A DNA stretch of 42,488 nt from Streptomyces regalis (GCF_001509475.1 NZ_LLZG01000130.1:1-42488); one strand, 5' to 3'. Numbered from the stretch's first letter, positions 17,549 to 26,622 are shown. Numbers and translations: made by a program. The notes: generated by a model not told the origin, from the letters alone.

Positions 17549-18789
17549 CACGATGCCGACTCTGCGGCTCGGAAGCGATGGCGAGCGTCGTCGACCTCGG
17601 GGCGACGCCACCATGTGAGAGCTTTCTCGCCGCGGACCAACTCGACCAGCCGGAACCGGCGTACCCGCTGCACCTGCGGGTCTGCACCGACTGCTGGCTG
17701 GCGCAGATCCCGCCGTTGATCACGCCGGAGGAGACGTTCAAGGAGTACGCGTACTTCTCGTCGTACTCGACCTCCTGGGTGGAGCACGCGCGCACGTTCG
17801 TCGCCGACGCCGTGCAGCGGGTGGGTCTCGGCACCGACGGCTCCGACGCCTTCGTGGTCGAGGTCGCGAGCAACGACGGGTATCTGCTGCGGCACGTGGT
17901 GGACCGGGGGATCCGCTGCCTCGGCATCGAGCCGTCGGTGAACGTCGGCGCCGCGGCGCGGGACGCGGGTGTGCCCACGCTCACGGAGTTCCTGAGCCCG
18001 GAGACCGGCGCGGCCGTCCGCGCCGAGCACGGCCCGGCGGACCTGGTCGTGGCCAACAACGTGTACGCGCACATCCCCGACGTCATCGGGTTCACCCAGG
18101 GGCTGCGCGCCCTGGTCGCCGACGACGGCTGGGTCTCCATCGAGGTGCAGCACCTGCTGACCCTGATCGAGGAGAACCAGTACGACACGATCTACCACGA
18201 GCACTTCCAGTACTACACGGTCGCGTCCGCGATCCGGGCGCTGGCGAGCGGCGGACTCGCGCTCGTGGACGTCGAGTTGCTGCCCACGCACGGCGGTTCC
18301 ATCCGGCTGTGGGCCCGGCCGACCGAGGTGGCCGGCGAGCCGACGCAGCGGGTGGCCGACGTACTGGCCCGGGAGAAGGCCGCCGGGCTGCAGGAGCTGT
18401 CCGGGTACACCGAGTTCTCCGCCCGGGTGGCCAAGGTGCGCCGGGACCTGCTGCGGTTCCTCATCGAGGCGGCCGACCGCGGCGAGACGGTCGTCGGCTA
18501 CGGCGCCCCGGGCAAGGGCAACACCCTGCTCAACCACTGCGGCATCCGCCCCGACCTGCTCCCGTACACCGTCGACCGCAACCCCTACAAGCACGGCAGG
18601 TTCACCCCGGGCACCCGCATCCCGATCCTGCCGCCCGAGCAGATAGCCGCCGACAAACCGGACTACGTCCTCGTCCTCCCGTGGAACCTGCGGACCGAGC
18701 TGGTCGAGCAGCTGTCCTTCATCCACGACTGGGGCGGCCGGCTTGTCTTTCCCATCCCGGAACTGAGCATTGTCGAGGTCGCGTCTTGA
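17545..18789 (+). CDS. NDP-sugar C-methyltransferase family protein (TylCIII/NovU type)
   Basis: SAM-dependent C-methyltransferases of this family act on NDP-4-keto sugars at C3 or C5. The product is 414 aa. The N-terminal zinc domain is seen as CRLCG and, later, CTDCWLAQ. The SAM domain has VVEVASNDGYLLRH and IPDVIGFTQGL; the catalytic-region motif is TIYHEHFQYYT. The C-terminal Rossmann-like domain has VVGYGAPGKGNTLLNHCGI and FVPDRNPYK-like VDRNPYKHGRFTPG. With the cytidylyltransferase and SDR that follow it suggests a branched-chain (C-methyl) sugar. It starts by ATGA overlap with the preceding GT4. Confidence 0.85.
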   Translation: MTRCRLCGSEAMASVVDLGATPPCESFLAADQLDQPEPAYPLHLRVCTDCWLAQIPPLITPEETFKEYAYFSSYSTSWVEHARTFVADAVQRVGLGTDGSDAFVVEVASNDGYLLRHVVDRGIRCLGIEPSVNVGAAARDAGVPTLTEFLSPETGAAVRAEHGPADLVVANNVYAHIPDVIGFTQGLRALVADDGWVSIEVQHLLTLIEENQYDTIYHEHFQYYTVASAIRALASGGLALVDVELLPTHGGSIRLWARPTEVAGEPTQRVADVLAREKAAGLQELSGYTEFSARVAKVRRDLLRFLIEAADRGETVVGYGAPGKGNTLLNHCGIRPDLLPYTVDRNPYKHGRFTPGTRIPILPPEQIAADKPDYVLVLPWNLRTELVEQLSFIHDWGGRLVFPIPELSIVEVAS

Positions 18790-18800
18790 AGGGTCACAGC

Positions 18801-19595
18801 ATGAAGGTCGTTCTGTTCTGCGGCGGTTACGGGATGCGGATGCGGAGCGGTGCCGCAGACGACGTGCCCAAGCCGATGGCAATGGTCGGCCCCAGGCCGC
18901 TGATCTGGCACGTCATGCGCTACTACGCGCACTTCGGGCACACGGAGTTCATCCTGTGCCTCGGCTACGGGGCCCACCACATCAAGGACTTCTTCCTCAA
19001 CTACGAGGAGACGACGTCCAACGACTTCGTGCTGAGAGGCGGTCGGACCGAGCTGCTGTCCACCGACATCTCGGACTGGACGATCACGTTCGCGCAGACC
19101 GGCATCGAGTCACCGATCGGAGAGCGGCTGCGCCGGGTGCGCCACCACCTGGACGGCGACGAGATGTTCCTCGCCAACTACGCCGACGTCCTCACCGACG
19201 CCCCACTGCCGGAGATGATCGACCGGTTCGCCCGGCGCGACGCCGGTGCGTCGATGATGGTGGTGCCGCCGCAGTCGTCGTTCCACTGCGTGGAGTTGGG
19301 CGAGGACGGCCTGGTGGGCGGCATCACGGCGGTGAGCGAACTGCCGCTGTGGGAGAACGGCGGCTACTTCGTGCTCCGCCAGGAGGTCTTCGACCACATA
19401 CCGGAGAACGGGGACCTGGTCGCCGACGGCTGCGCCCAACTGGCCAAGCAGGGCCGCCTCGTGGCGCACCAGCACCGCGGCTTCTGGAAGCCGACCGACA
19501 CCGTGAAAGAGCGGGCCGCGCTCGACGCCGCCTATGCCCGGGGCGAGCGCCCGTGGGCCGTGTGGGAACGGGACGGCGCGGGGGTGAGCGCGTGA
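18801..19595 (+). CDS. rfbF: Glucose-1-phosphate cytidylyltransferase-like nucleotidyltransferase
   Basis: Makes CDP-glucose from CTP and glucose 1-phosphate in its best-known members. The product is 264 aa, close to RfbF's 257. The nucleotide loop reads FCGGYGMRMRS rather than the usual GGxGTRLxE; KPMAMVGPRPLIWHVM, GYGAHHIKDFFLNYE, ANYADVLTDAPL, NGGYFVLR and GFWKPTDT follow, aligning in order with RfbF as I recall it. The ATG at 18801 is chosen because AAGGG lies 8 bases upstream; a TTG at 18786 overlapping the methyltransferase stop is also possible. The odd loop (GYGMRMRSGA) may mean a different nucleotide preference. Confidence 0.82.
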   Translation: MKVVLFCGGYGMRMRSGAADDVPKPMAMVGPRPLIWHVMRYYAHFGHTEFILCLGYGAHHIKDFFLNYEETTSNDFVLRGGRTELLSTDISDWTITFAQTGIESPIGERLRRVRHHLDGDEMFLANYADVLTDAPLPEMIDRFARRDAGASMMVVPPQSSFHCVELGEDGLVGGITAVSELPLWENGGYFVLRQEVFDHIPENGDLVADGCAQLAKQGRLVAHQHRGFWKPTDTVKERAALDAAYARGERPWAVWERDGAGVSA

Positions 19596-20239
19596 TCCGG
19601 CTCGGGGCCGGGCGCCCGGAGAGGATCGTCGCGGTGGGCGCGCACTGCGACGACATCGCCATCGGCGCCGGCGGCACGCTGCTGACGCTGTGCCACGCAC
19701 GGCCGGGTATCCGCGTCGACGCGCTGGTGCTCTCCGGCGGCGGCACCGAGCGCGAGCAGGAGGAGGCGGCCGCGCTCGCCGCCTTCTGCCCGGGCGCCGA
19801 CCTGCGCCTGACCGTCCACAAGCTGCCGGACGGCCGACTGCCCGTGCACTGGGACGAGGCCAAGGCCGCGGTCGAGGAACTGCGCGGGCAGACCGACCCG
19901 GACCTGATCCTGGCCCCGCGCACCGACGACGCGCACCAGGACCACCGCGGCCTCGCGCAGCTGATACCCACCGCATTCCGCGACCACCTCGTCCTCGGCT
20001 ACGAGATCGTCAAGTGGGACGGCGACCTCGGCCGTACGGCGGCGTACCAGCCGCTGTCGACGGAGATCGCCGAAGAGAAGGTGCGGCTGCTGCAGGAGCA
20101 CTACCCCTCGCAGCGGCACCGTCCCTGGTACGACCGGGAGGCCTTCCTCGGCCTCGCGCGGATCCGCGGCATCGAATGCCACGAGCGATACGCCGAGGCG
20201 TTCGCCGTCACCAAACTCACGCTCAACCTGGGGGGTTGA
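19592..20239 (+). CDS. PIG-L/LmbE-family zinc deacetylase
   Basis: Family members remove acetyl groups from N-acetylated sugars with a zinc ion. The product is 215 aa. The zinc/catalytic motif AHCDDIAIGAGGTLL is at the N-terminus and the second histidine motif is in DDAHQDHRGLAQL. It starts at a GTG overlapping the previous stop (GTGA). In this cassette it may deacetylate a sugar made by the neighbouring enzymes so that a free amine can be modified, or act on the lipid-linked sugar. The substrate is unknown. Confidence 0.88.
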   Translation: MIRLGAGRPERIVAVGAHCDDIAIGAGGTLLTLCHARPGIRVDALVLSGGGTEREQEEAAALAAFCPGADLRLTVHKLPDGRLPVHWDEAKAAVEELRGQTDPDLILAPRTDDAHQDHRGLAQLIPTAFRDHLVLGYEIVKWDGDLGRTAAYQPLSTEIAEEKVRLLQEHYPSQRHRPWYDREAFLGLARIRGIECHERYAEAFAVTKLTLNLGG

Positions 20240-20242
20240 ACC

Positions 20243-21277
20243 ATGCGCGTACTTCTGACCGGACACCAGGGATACCTGGGCACCGTCATGGCCCCGGTCC
20301 TCGCCGCCGCCGGACACGAGGTCGTCGGCCTCGACGCCGGCCTGTTCGCCGACTGTGTGCTGGGCCCGACGCCCGCGGATCCGCCGGGGCACCGGGTGGA
20401 CCTGCGCGACATCACGGCCGACCACGTGGCCGGGTTCGACGCCGTGATCCACCTGGCCGCGCTCTCCAACGACCCGCTGGGATCGCTGGCGCCGGAGCTC
20501 ACCTACGACATCAACCACCACGCGTCCGTACGCCTTGCCCGGCTGGCCCGCGACGCCGGAGTGCGGCGCTTCCTGTACGCGTCGACCTGCTCGGTCTACG
20601 GCGCCGCCGGCGACCCCGACTTGTCGAACTTGGTGGGCGAGGACGCCCCGCTGCGCCCGGTGACGCCGTACGCGGAGTCCAAAGTGCGGGTGGAGGACGA
20701 CCTGCACGCCCTGGCCGACGGCGACTTCACCCCGGTGTTCATGCGCAACGCCACCGCCTTCGGCCACTCACCCCGGCTGCGCGCCGACATCGTGCTGAAC
20801 AACCTGGTGGGTCACGCGCTCCTGTCCGGCGAGGTGCTGGTGCTCTCCGACGGCACCCCCTGGCGCCCGTTGGTGCACGCCGCCGACATCGCCCGGGCCT
20901 TCACGGCCGCGCTGAGCGCGCCGCGGGAAGCGGTGCACGACCGGGCGTTCAACATCGGCAGCGAGATCAACAACGTCACGGTCGCCGAGATCGCCGAGCA
21001 GGTCGCCGAGGCGGTGTCCGGCGCGAAGGTGAGGATCACCGGGGAGAACGGTGCCGATCCGCGCTCCTACCGGGTGGACTTCTCCCGGTTCCGCGCCGCG
21101 ATACCCGGCTTCGACTGCGAGTGGACGGTGAAGCAGGGCGCGCTCGAACTCGCCGACGCCTACCGCGAACACGGGCTGACCCAGGAGGACTTCGAGCGAC
21201 GCTTCACCCGGCTTGCCGTGCTGCGCGCGGCGTCCGACGCCGGCGCCGTCGACGACACCCTGCGGTGGCGCGGATGA
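20243..21277 (+). CDS. NAD-dependent epimerase/dehydratase (extended SDR)
   Basis: A 344-aa extended short-chain dehydrogenase acting on an NDP-sugar. The NAD(P) motif is LLTGHQGYLG; VIHLAALSNDPLG, the serine region STCSVYG and the catalytic YAESK follow, with MRNATAFGHSPRLRADIV in the substrate half. The active-site segment is of the epimerase/reductase type (S-T-x-S-V-Y-G), without the Asp-Glu pair of 4,6-dehydratases. No other dehydratase candidate is present in the window. It overlaps the DUF4910 gene by 4 bases. Confidence 0.86.
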   Translation: MRVLLTGHQGYLGTVMAPVLAAAGHEVVGLDAGLFADCVLGPTPADPPGHRVDLRDITADHVAGFDAVIHLAALSNDPLGSLAPELTYDINHHASVRLARLARDAGVRRFLYASTCSVYGAAGDPDLSNLVGEDAPLRPVTPYAESKVRVEDDLHALADGDFTPVFMRNATAFGHSPRLRADIVLNNLVGHALLSGEVLVLSDGTPWRPLVHAADIARAFTAALSAPREAVHDRAFNIGSEINNVTVAEIAEQVAEAVSGAKVRITGENGADPRSYRVDFSRFRAAIPGFDCEWTVKQGALELADAYREHGLTQEDFERRFTRLAVLRAASDAGAVDDTLRWRG

Positions 21278-22572
21278 CCGCGGCCGGCGAACAGCCGATG
21301 ACGGCTGCCGGCGACGAGATGTACGCCCTGGTGGAGCGGATGTACCCGCTCTGCCGCAGCATCACCGGCGACGGTGTGCGCGCCACCCTGGACATCGTCG
21401 GCGAGTACATCCCGCTGCAGGTGCACGAGGTGCCGACCGGCACGCAGGTGCTCGACTGGACCGTGCCGCAGGAGTGGAACATCCGGGACGCGTACATCGC
21501 CGACCCGGACGGCCACCGGGTCGTCGACTTCGCCGCGTCCAGTCTGCACGTGCTCGGCTACAGCGTGCCGGTGTCGAGGACCATGCCCCTGTCCGAGCTG
21601 CGCGCGCACCTGCACACCCTGCCGGACCACCCGTCCTGGGTGCCGTACCGCACCAGCTACTACAAGCCGGAATGGGGGTTCTGCCTGACCCAGGAGACCC
21701 TGGACGCGATGCCGGACTGCGAGTACGAGGTGCGCATCGACTCCACGCTCGCCGATGGCCACCTCACCTACGCCGAGCACGTGGTCCCCGGGCAGGTCCC
21801 CGACGAGGTGATCGTCTCCTGCCACGTCTGCCACCCGTCGCTGGCCAACGACAACCTGGCCGGCATCGCGGTGGCGGCGTTCCTGGCCCGGGCGCTGGCG
21901 GCGCAGATGCCGTACTACACCTACCGGTTCCTCTTCGCGCCCGGCACCATCGGGGCGATCACCTGGCTGGCCCGCAACGCCGAGCGGGTGGAACGGGTCA
22001 AGCACGGCCTGGTGCTGGCCTGCGCCGGCGACCCGGGCAGCCTGACGTACAAGCAGAGCAGGCGCGGCGACGCGGAGATCGACCGGGTGATGCGGCACGT
22101 GCTGGCCGCCTCCGAACGCCCGCACCGCGTCACCGAGTTCACTCCGTACGGCTACGACGAGCGGCAGTTCTGCTCGCCCGGGTTCAACCTCGGCGTGGGC
22201 TCGCTCACCAGGACCCCGTACGCGGGCTACCCCGAGTACCACACCTCGGCGGACAACCTGGACTTCGTCTCTCCTCAGGCGATGGCGGACACGCTCGCCG
22301 TCTGCCGCGAGGCCTTCACCGTGCTTGACCGCAACCGCCAGTACGTCAACCTCAGCCCGTACGGCGAACCACAGCTGGGCCGACGCGGGTTGTACGACGC
22401 GCTCGGCGGCCGCAGCGACACCAAGCAGGCCCAGATGGCCATGCTCTGGGTGCTCAATCTCTCCGACGGCGAGCACAGTCTCCTGGACGTCGCCGAGAGG
22501 TCCGGGCTGCCGTTCAGCGCCGTCGCCGCCGCGGCCGACGCCCTGCACGGCGCCGGACTGATCAAGGCATGA
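21274..22572 (+). CDS. DUF4910/aminopeptidase-like protein with C-terminal winged helix
   Basis: The product is 432 aa. The N-terminal and central parts look like a zinc aminopeptidase (M28-like) with an inserted DUF2172-type domain: LCRSITGDGVRATL, SCHVCHPSLANDNLAG (likely metal ligands His and Asp), FLFAPGTIGAITWL, YGYDERQFCSPGFNLGVGS and YPEYHTSADN. The last 70 residues resemble a small winged-helix (LNLSDGEHSLLDVAERSG). These proteins turn up in surface-polysaccharide clusters with cytidylyltransferase, C-methyltransferase and aminotransferase genes; no reaction is firmly assigned that I know of. Hydrolysis of an amide on an amino-acid-decorated sugar is one possibility. The ATG overlaps the SDR stop. 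Confidence 0.8.
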   Translation: MTAAGEQPMTAAGDEMYALVERMYPLCRSITGDGVRATLDIVGEYIPLQVHEVPTGTQVLDWTVPQEWNIRDAYIADPDGHRVVDFAASSLHVLGYSVPVSRTMPLSELRAHLHTLPDHPSWVPYRTSYYKPEWGFCLTQETLDAMPDCEYEVRIDSTLADGHLTYAEHVVPGQVPDEVIVSCHVCHPSLANDNLAGIAVAAFLARALAAQMPYYTYRFLFAPGTIGAITWLARNAERVERVKHGLVLACAGDPGSLTYKQSRRGDAEIDRVMRHVLAASERPHRVTEFTPYGYDERQFCSPGFNLGVGSLTRTPYAGYPEYHTSADNLDFVSPQAMADTLAVCREAFTVLDRNRQYVNLSPYGEPQLGRRGLYDALGGRSDTKQAQMAMLWVLNLSDGEHSLLDVAERSGLPFSAVAAAADALHGAGLIKA

Positions 22573-23876
22573 CGCCGATGAGCACCGAGGGGGAGAATCC
22601 GCAGACAACGGTGCCGCCGGCCGGATCCGCCCGGCGGGCCCTCGCCGGGCGGCTGTCCTGGGGGCTCGCCGACCAGGCGGCCTCCAGCATCAGCAACTTC
22701 GCGGTGGGCATCTACGTGGCCCGCTCGCTGGGGGTGACCGCGTTCGGCGTGTTCAGCCTCGCCTGGGTGACCTACGGCGTGGTGCTCAACGTCTCCCGCG
22801 GCCTTGCCACCGACCCTCTCGTGGTGCGCTTCAGCGGTGTGTCGGACGCGTCCTGGCGCGGGGCGGTGGCCCGCTCGTCGGGTACCGCACTCGGCGTCGG
22901 TGCTGCCATCGGCGCGGCATGTCTGCTGGCCGGGCTCGGTCTCGGCGGCCGCGTGGGGCCCGCGTTCGCCTGCCTCGGTGTCATGCTGCCGGGGCTGCTG
23001 CTGCAGGACGCCTGGCGGTTCTCGTTCTTCGCCGCCGGCGCCGGGCGGAAGGCGTTCGTCAACGATGTCGTGTGGGGCGTCGCGCTCGTCCCGGCCATGG
23101 TCGTGGCGGCCCGCGTGGGCAGCGTGGCCGCTTTCGTGCTCGCCTGGGGCGCGTCCGCCACGGTGGCGGCGGGGTACGGCTACCTCCAGTCCGGCATCCG
23201 GGCCCGGGTGACCGGGGCGCGCGGGTGGCTTCGCGAGCAGCGCGATCTCGGCTACCGGTACCTGGTCGAGAACACCTGCCTCAGCGGCGCGAGCCAGCTG
23301 CGGGCGTACGGGCTCGGCGCGATCGTCGGGCTCGGCGCGGTGGGTGCGGTGCGGGGCGCCGAGCTGCTGCTCGGCCCGTTCCTCGCCGTGCTGATGGGTC
23401 TGTCGCTGGTCACCGTCCCGGAGGCGGCACGGGTGCTACGGCAGGCCCCGCACCGCCTTGGCTCGTTCTGCCTCCTGCTGGGTGGCGGGCAGGCCGCCGG
23501 CGCGCTGCTCTGGGGCGGGGCACTGCTGCTGATGCCGGACCGGCTCGGCGAGTTCGTGCTCGGTGGCGTCTGGCACGCCGCCGCGGAGCTCATCGTGCCG
23601 GTCACTCTCGGCGTCGCGGGCGCCGGCCTCGGTACGGGTGCGGCGGCCGGGCTGCGCGCGCTCGGCGCGGCCCGGCGCAGCCTGCGCTCCCAGCTGTACG
23701 CCTCCGCCTGCTATGTCGGCGGCGGCCTCGGCGGGGCGGCCGTCGCCGGCACGGTCGGCTCGGCCTGGGGCGTCGCCGCCGCGACCGTCAGCGGCTCGGC
23801 CGTGTGGTGGCTGCAGCTGCGGTCCGCCCTGCGCGAGCACCACCAAGACCCCATCCCCGAAGTGAGGACCTCATGA
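22569..23876 (+). CDS. Wzx-type repeat-unit flippase (MOP superfamily)
   Basis: Moves lipid-linked repeat units across the membrane. The product is 435 aa with about twelve hydrophobic segments; the first segment pair contains WGLADQAASSISNFAVGIYV and ARSLGVTAFGVFSLAW, the usual start of Wzx/polysaccharide exporters. It is rich in Gly and Ala. The ATG at 22569 overlaps the upstream stop; a second ATG lies at 22578. It is followed by a GT2 gene by ATGA overlap. Confidence 0.8.
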   Translation: MTPMSTEGENPQTTVPPAGSARRALAGRLSWGLADQAASSISNFAVGIYVARSLGVTAFGVFSLAWVTYGVVLNVSRGLATDPLVVRFSGVSDASWRGAVARSSGTALGVGAAIGAACLLAGLGLGGRVGPAFACLGVMLPGLLLQDAWRFSFFAAGAGRKAFVNDVVWGVALVPAMVVAARVGSVAAFVLAWGASATVAAGYGYLQSGIRARVTGARGWLREQRDLGYRYLVENTCLSGASQLRAYGLGAIVGLGAVGAVRGAELLLGPFLAVLMGLSLVTVPEAARVLRQAPHRLGSFCLLLGGGQAAGALLWGGALLLMPDRLGEFVLGGVWHAAAELIVPVTLGVAGAGLGTGAAAGLRALGAARRSLRSQLYASACYVGGGLGGAAVAGTVGSAWGVAAATVSGSAVWWLQLRSALREHHQDPIPEVRTS

Positions 23877-24820
23877 CCGCCCAACCCAGGCTGAGCATCG
23901 GCCTGCCCGTGTACAACGGCGAGGAGTACCTGGCCGAGTCGCTCGACGCCCTGCTCGGCCAGACGTACGAGGACTTCGAGCTGGTCATCTCCGACAACGC
24001 CTCGACCGACGGGACCGAGGGCATCTGCCGCAAGTACGCCGCGCAGGACTCGCGCATCCGGTACATACGGCTGCCCCGGAACATCGGCGCCGCGCCGAAC
24101 CACAACTACGTGTTCACCGAGTGCCGCGGCGAGCTCTTCAAGTGGGCCTCGCACGACGACCTGTACGCCCGCGACCTGCTGCAGCGCTGCGTATCGGCCC
24201 TTGACGAGCGGCCGGACGTGATCCTCGCGCACTCCGACCAGGCGGTCATCGACGGCGACGGCCAGGTGAAGGTCCCGTACGAGTACGGGCTCGCCACCGA
24301 CTCGCCGCACGCGCCGGAGCGCTTCCGCAGTCTGCTGTTCGAGCCCGGTGGCGACGACTTCTACGGGGTGATGCGGGCCGACGTGCTGCGCCGGGTGAAG
24401 CCGCACGACAGCTACCACCACGCGGACCGTACGTTCGTCGCCGAGATCACCCTGCACGGGCCCTTCCACCAGGTGCCTGAGCTGCTGTACTTCCGCCGCG
24501 ACCACCCCACCCGCGCCGAGCGGGCGAACCCCAGCAAGCGCTCCCGGTGCGTCAACCTGGACCCGCGCCGGGCAGGCCCGCTGCACCCGACGCCCCGGCT
24601 GCTCGCCGAGTACGTCTGGGGCTTCGCCTCGGCGGTCCGGCGGGCCCCGTTGTCCCCGGCCGACCGGCGCGCGTGCTACCGCCACCTGGCCGCGTGGATG
24701 ACCAGCCGGGTCCGGCCCGGCGCCGGCGAGCGGGTCGAGGACCGAGCCCCGGTCGACCCGGCCAAGCTCACCGTCTCCGTCGACGCCCTCGTCGCCGGAC
24801 GTGAGGGGAGGCAGGCGTGA
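23873..24820 (+). CDS. GT2 glycosyltransferase
   Basis: A 315-aa GT-A inverting transferase. Motifs are LSIGLPVYNGEEYLAESLDA, LVISDNASTDGTEGI (nucleotide-binding aspartate), NIGAAPNHNYVF and WASHDDLYARDLL (DXD-like). The C-terminal 100 residues are not typical of the catalytic core and probably contact the acceptor. It is the third and last glycosyltransferase in the operon, so with the initiating sugar a repeat unit of about four residues is expected if each adds once. It lies between wzx and the pyruvyl transferase, with 4-base overlaps on both sides. Confidence 0.88.
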   Translation: MTAQPRLSIGLPVYNGEEYLAESLDALLGQTYEDFELVISDNASTDGTEGICRKYAAQDSRIRYIRLPRNIGAAPNHNYVFTECRGELFKWASHDDLYARDLLQRCVSALDERPDVILAHSDQAVIDGDGQVKVPYEYGLATDSPHAPERFRSLLFEPGGDDFYGVMRADVLRRVKPHDSYHHADRTFVAEITLHGPFHQVPELLYFRRDHPTRAERANPSKRSRCVNLDPRRAGPLHPTPRLLAEYVWGFASAVRRAPLSPADRRACYRHLAAWMTSRVRPGAGERVEDRAPVDPAKLTVSVDALVAGREGRQA

Positions 24821-26067
24821 CGCCTGCGGACGAAACCCCGGTGCGCGTCGGGGTGTTCGGCCTGCTCGGCTCCGGCAACCTCGGAAACGACGGTTCGCTC
24901 GAAGCCGTGCTCGGTTACCTCCGCGCCGAGCATCCGGAGGCGGCAGTGGACGCGTTGTGCGGCGGGCCCGAGGCCGTCACGACCCGGTACGGGATCCCCG
25001 CGACGCGGCTGCACTGGTACCGCGGGGAGTACCGGACCGCGTCACGTGCGGGCGCGATCGCGGGTAAGGGCCTGGGCAAACTCGTCGACGTCTTCCGCAC
25101 CGCCGCCTGGGTGCGCCGGCACGACGTGGTGATCGTGCCGGGCATGGGCGTCCTGGAGGCCACGCTGCCGCTGCGGCCGTGGGGCTTCCCGTACGCGCTG
25201 TTCCTGCTCTGTGCGAGCGGCCGGCTGTTCGGCACCCGGGTCGCGCTGGCCGGCGTCGGCGCCGCCCCGATCGGCAACCGGCCCACCCGAACCCTGGTGC
25301 GCTGGTCGGCACGGCTGGCCACGTACCGGTCGTACCGGGACACCCAATCCCGCGACGCGATGCGGAAGATGGGCGTGGACACCGTGCGCGACAAGGTGTA
25401 CCCGGACCTGGCATTCGCCCTGCCGACGCCGCCGGCGAGCGCGCACGCGAGCCGGCCGGGCCCGGTCTGCGTCGGTGTCATGGACTTCCACGGCGGCAAC
25501 GACGACCGCGCGCGGGCCGAGGAGATCCACCGGCGCTACCTCGACGGGACAACCCGCTTCGTCCGCACGCTGGTCGAGGACGGCAGGCAGGTCCGGCTGC
25601 TCACCGGCGACGAGTGCGATGCGCCCGTGGTCGCCGCGATCCTCGACGCGGTGGACTCACCGCTGGTCACCGCCGCCGAGCCGGCCTCGCTGGCCGACCT
25701 GATGAAGGAGACGGCGGCTGCCGACGCCGTGGTGGCGACCCGGTACCACAACCTGATCTGCGCGCTGAAGGCCGGCACACCGACGCTCGCACTCAGCTAT
25801 GCGGCGAAGAGCGACGCGCTCATGGATCGGATGGGCCTTGGCACCTACTGCCACCCGGCTCGCGAGGTCGACGCCGACCGGCTGCTGGAGCAGTTCCGGG
25901 AGCTGGAGCAGCGATCGGCTCAGCTGCGGCGCACCCTCACCGAGCGGAACCTGACCGCCACCCGGCAACTCCAGGACCAGTTCGCGGAGTTGACTGCGGC
26001 CCTGTTCCCGACGACCGACCAAGACCGAGCCCGGGCCCACGCCCGCGCTCGGCAGGAGGCCCCGTGA
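24817..26067 (+). CDS. Polysaccharide pyruvyl transferase family protein
   Basis: Family members (CsaB, WcaK, GumL type) transfer a pyruvate ketal from phosphoenolpyruvate onto a sugar, giving an acidic polymer. The product is 416 aa. Motifs are VGVFGLLGSGNLGNDGSL, VVIVPGMGVLE, ALAGVGAAPIGN, CVGVMDFHGGNDD and VVATRYHNLICALKAGTPTL, the last being the usual C-terminal signature. The GTG start overlaps the preceding GT2 stop (GTGA). The product would add a second negative charge besides any uronic acid. Confidence 0.85.
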   Translation: MTPADETPVRVGVFGLLGSGNLGNDGSLEAVLGYLRAEHPEAAVDALCGGPEAVTTRYGIPATRLHWYRGEYRTASRAGAIAGKGLGKLVDVFRTAAWVRRHDVVIVPGMGVLEATLPLRPWGFPYALFLLCASGRLFGTRVALAGVGAAPIGNRPTRTLVRWSARLATYRSYRDTQSRDAMRKMGVDTVRDKVYPDLAFALPTPPASAHASRPGPVCVGVMDFHGGNDDRARAEEIHRRYLDGTTRFVRTLVEDGRQVRLLTGDECDAPVVAAILDAVDSPLVTAAEPASLADLMKETAAADAVVATRYHNLICALKAGTPTLALSYAAKSDALMDRMGLGTYCHPAREVDADRLLEQFRELEQRSAQLRRTLTERNLTATRQLQDQFAELTAALFPTTDQDRARAHARARQEAP

Positions 26068-26615
26068 AAGCGACCCAAGTCCCGGAAATCTCAGGCGCGT
26101 TCCTCTTCGAGCCGACGCCGTACGCCGACGAGCGCGGCTTCTTCTGCCGCACCTTCGACGCCGACGTGGTCCGCTCGGTGGGCCTCGACCCGAACGCCTT
26201 CGTCCAGGACAGCGTGTCCCGCTCCGCGCGAGGCGTGCTGCGCGGCCTGCACCTGCGCTCCGGCGCCGGCGAGGCCAAGCTGGTGCGGTGCTCGTACGGG
26301 AGGATCTTCGACGCCGTCGTGGACCTGCGGCCGGACTCGCCGACGTACCTGGGCCGGGCCTTCTTCGAGCTGTCCGACGAGACGCAGGCGACCCTGTACA
26401 TCCCGGCGGGGTGCGCGCACGGCTTCCAGGCGCTGACCGAGACCGCCGACACCTCGTACCGGATCGACCGCCCGCACGATCCGGCCGAGGACGTGACGAT
26501 CGCCTTCGACGACCCGGAGCTCGCCGTTCCCTGGCCGCTGCCGGCCACATCGATGTCCCAGCGGGACCGGGAGGCGCCGAGCCTCGCCGAGGTCCTGAAG
26601 CAACAGGAAAGGTGA
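26064..26615 (+). CDS. RmlC-like NDP-4-keto-hexose 3,5-epimerase
   Basis: A cupin epimerase acting on NDP-4-keto-6-deoxy sugars. The product is 183 aa, normal for the family. DERGFFCRTF, RGVLRGLHL (catalytic His), AKLVRC (Lys), YIPAGCAHGFQAL, a tyrosine in TADTSYRID and FDDPELAVPWP are present. The residue after GLH-L is Arg where Gln is near-invariant (GLHLRSGAG instead of GLHxQ), and the usual Phe in IPxGFAHGF is Cys. The enzyme may therefore take a different substrate, perhaps the C-methylated CDP-sugar. It starts by GTGA overlap. Confidence 0.85.
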   Translation: MKATQVPEISGAFLFEPTPYADERGFFCRTFDADVVRSVGLDPNAFVQDSVSRSARGVLRGLHLRSGAGEAKLVRCSYGRIFDAVVDLRPDSPTYLGRAFFELSDETQATLYIPAGCAHGFQALTETADTSYRIDRPHDPAEDVTIAFDDPELAVPWPLPATSMSQRDREAPSLAEVLKQQER

Positions 26616-26622
26616 AGTCGGC

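Noticed and set aside
20243..21277. CDP-glucose 4,6-dehydratase
   Set aside because: The active-site segment is STCSVYG followed by YAESK without the Asp-Glu of dehydratases, so I kept a general SDR call.
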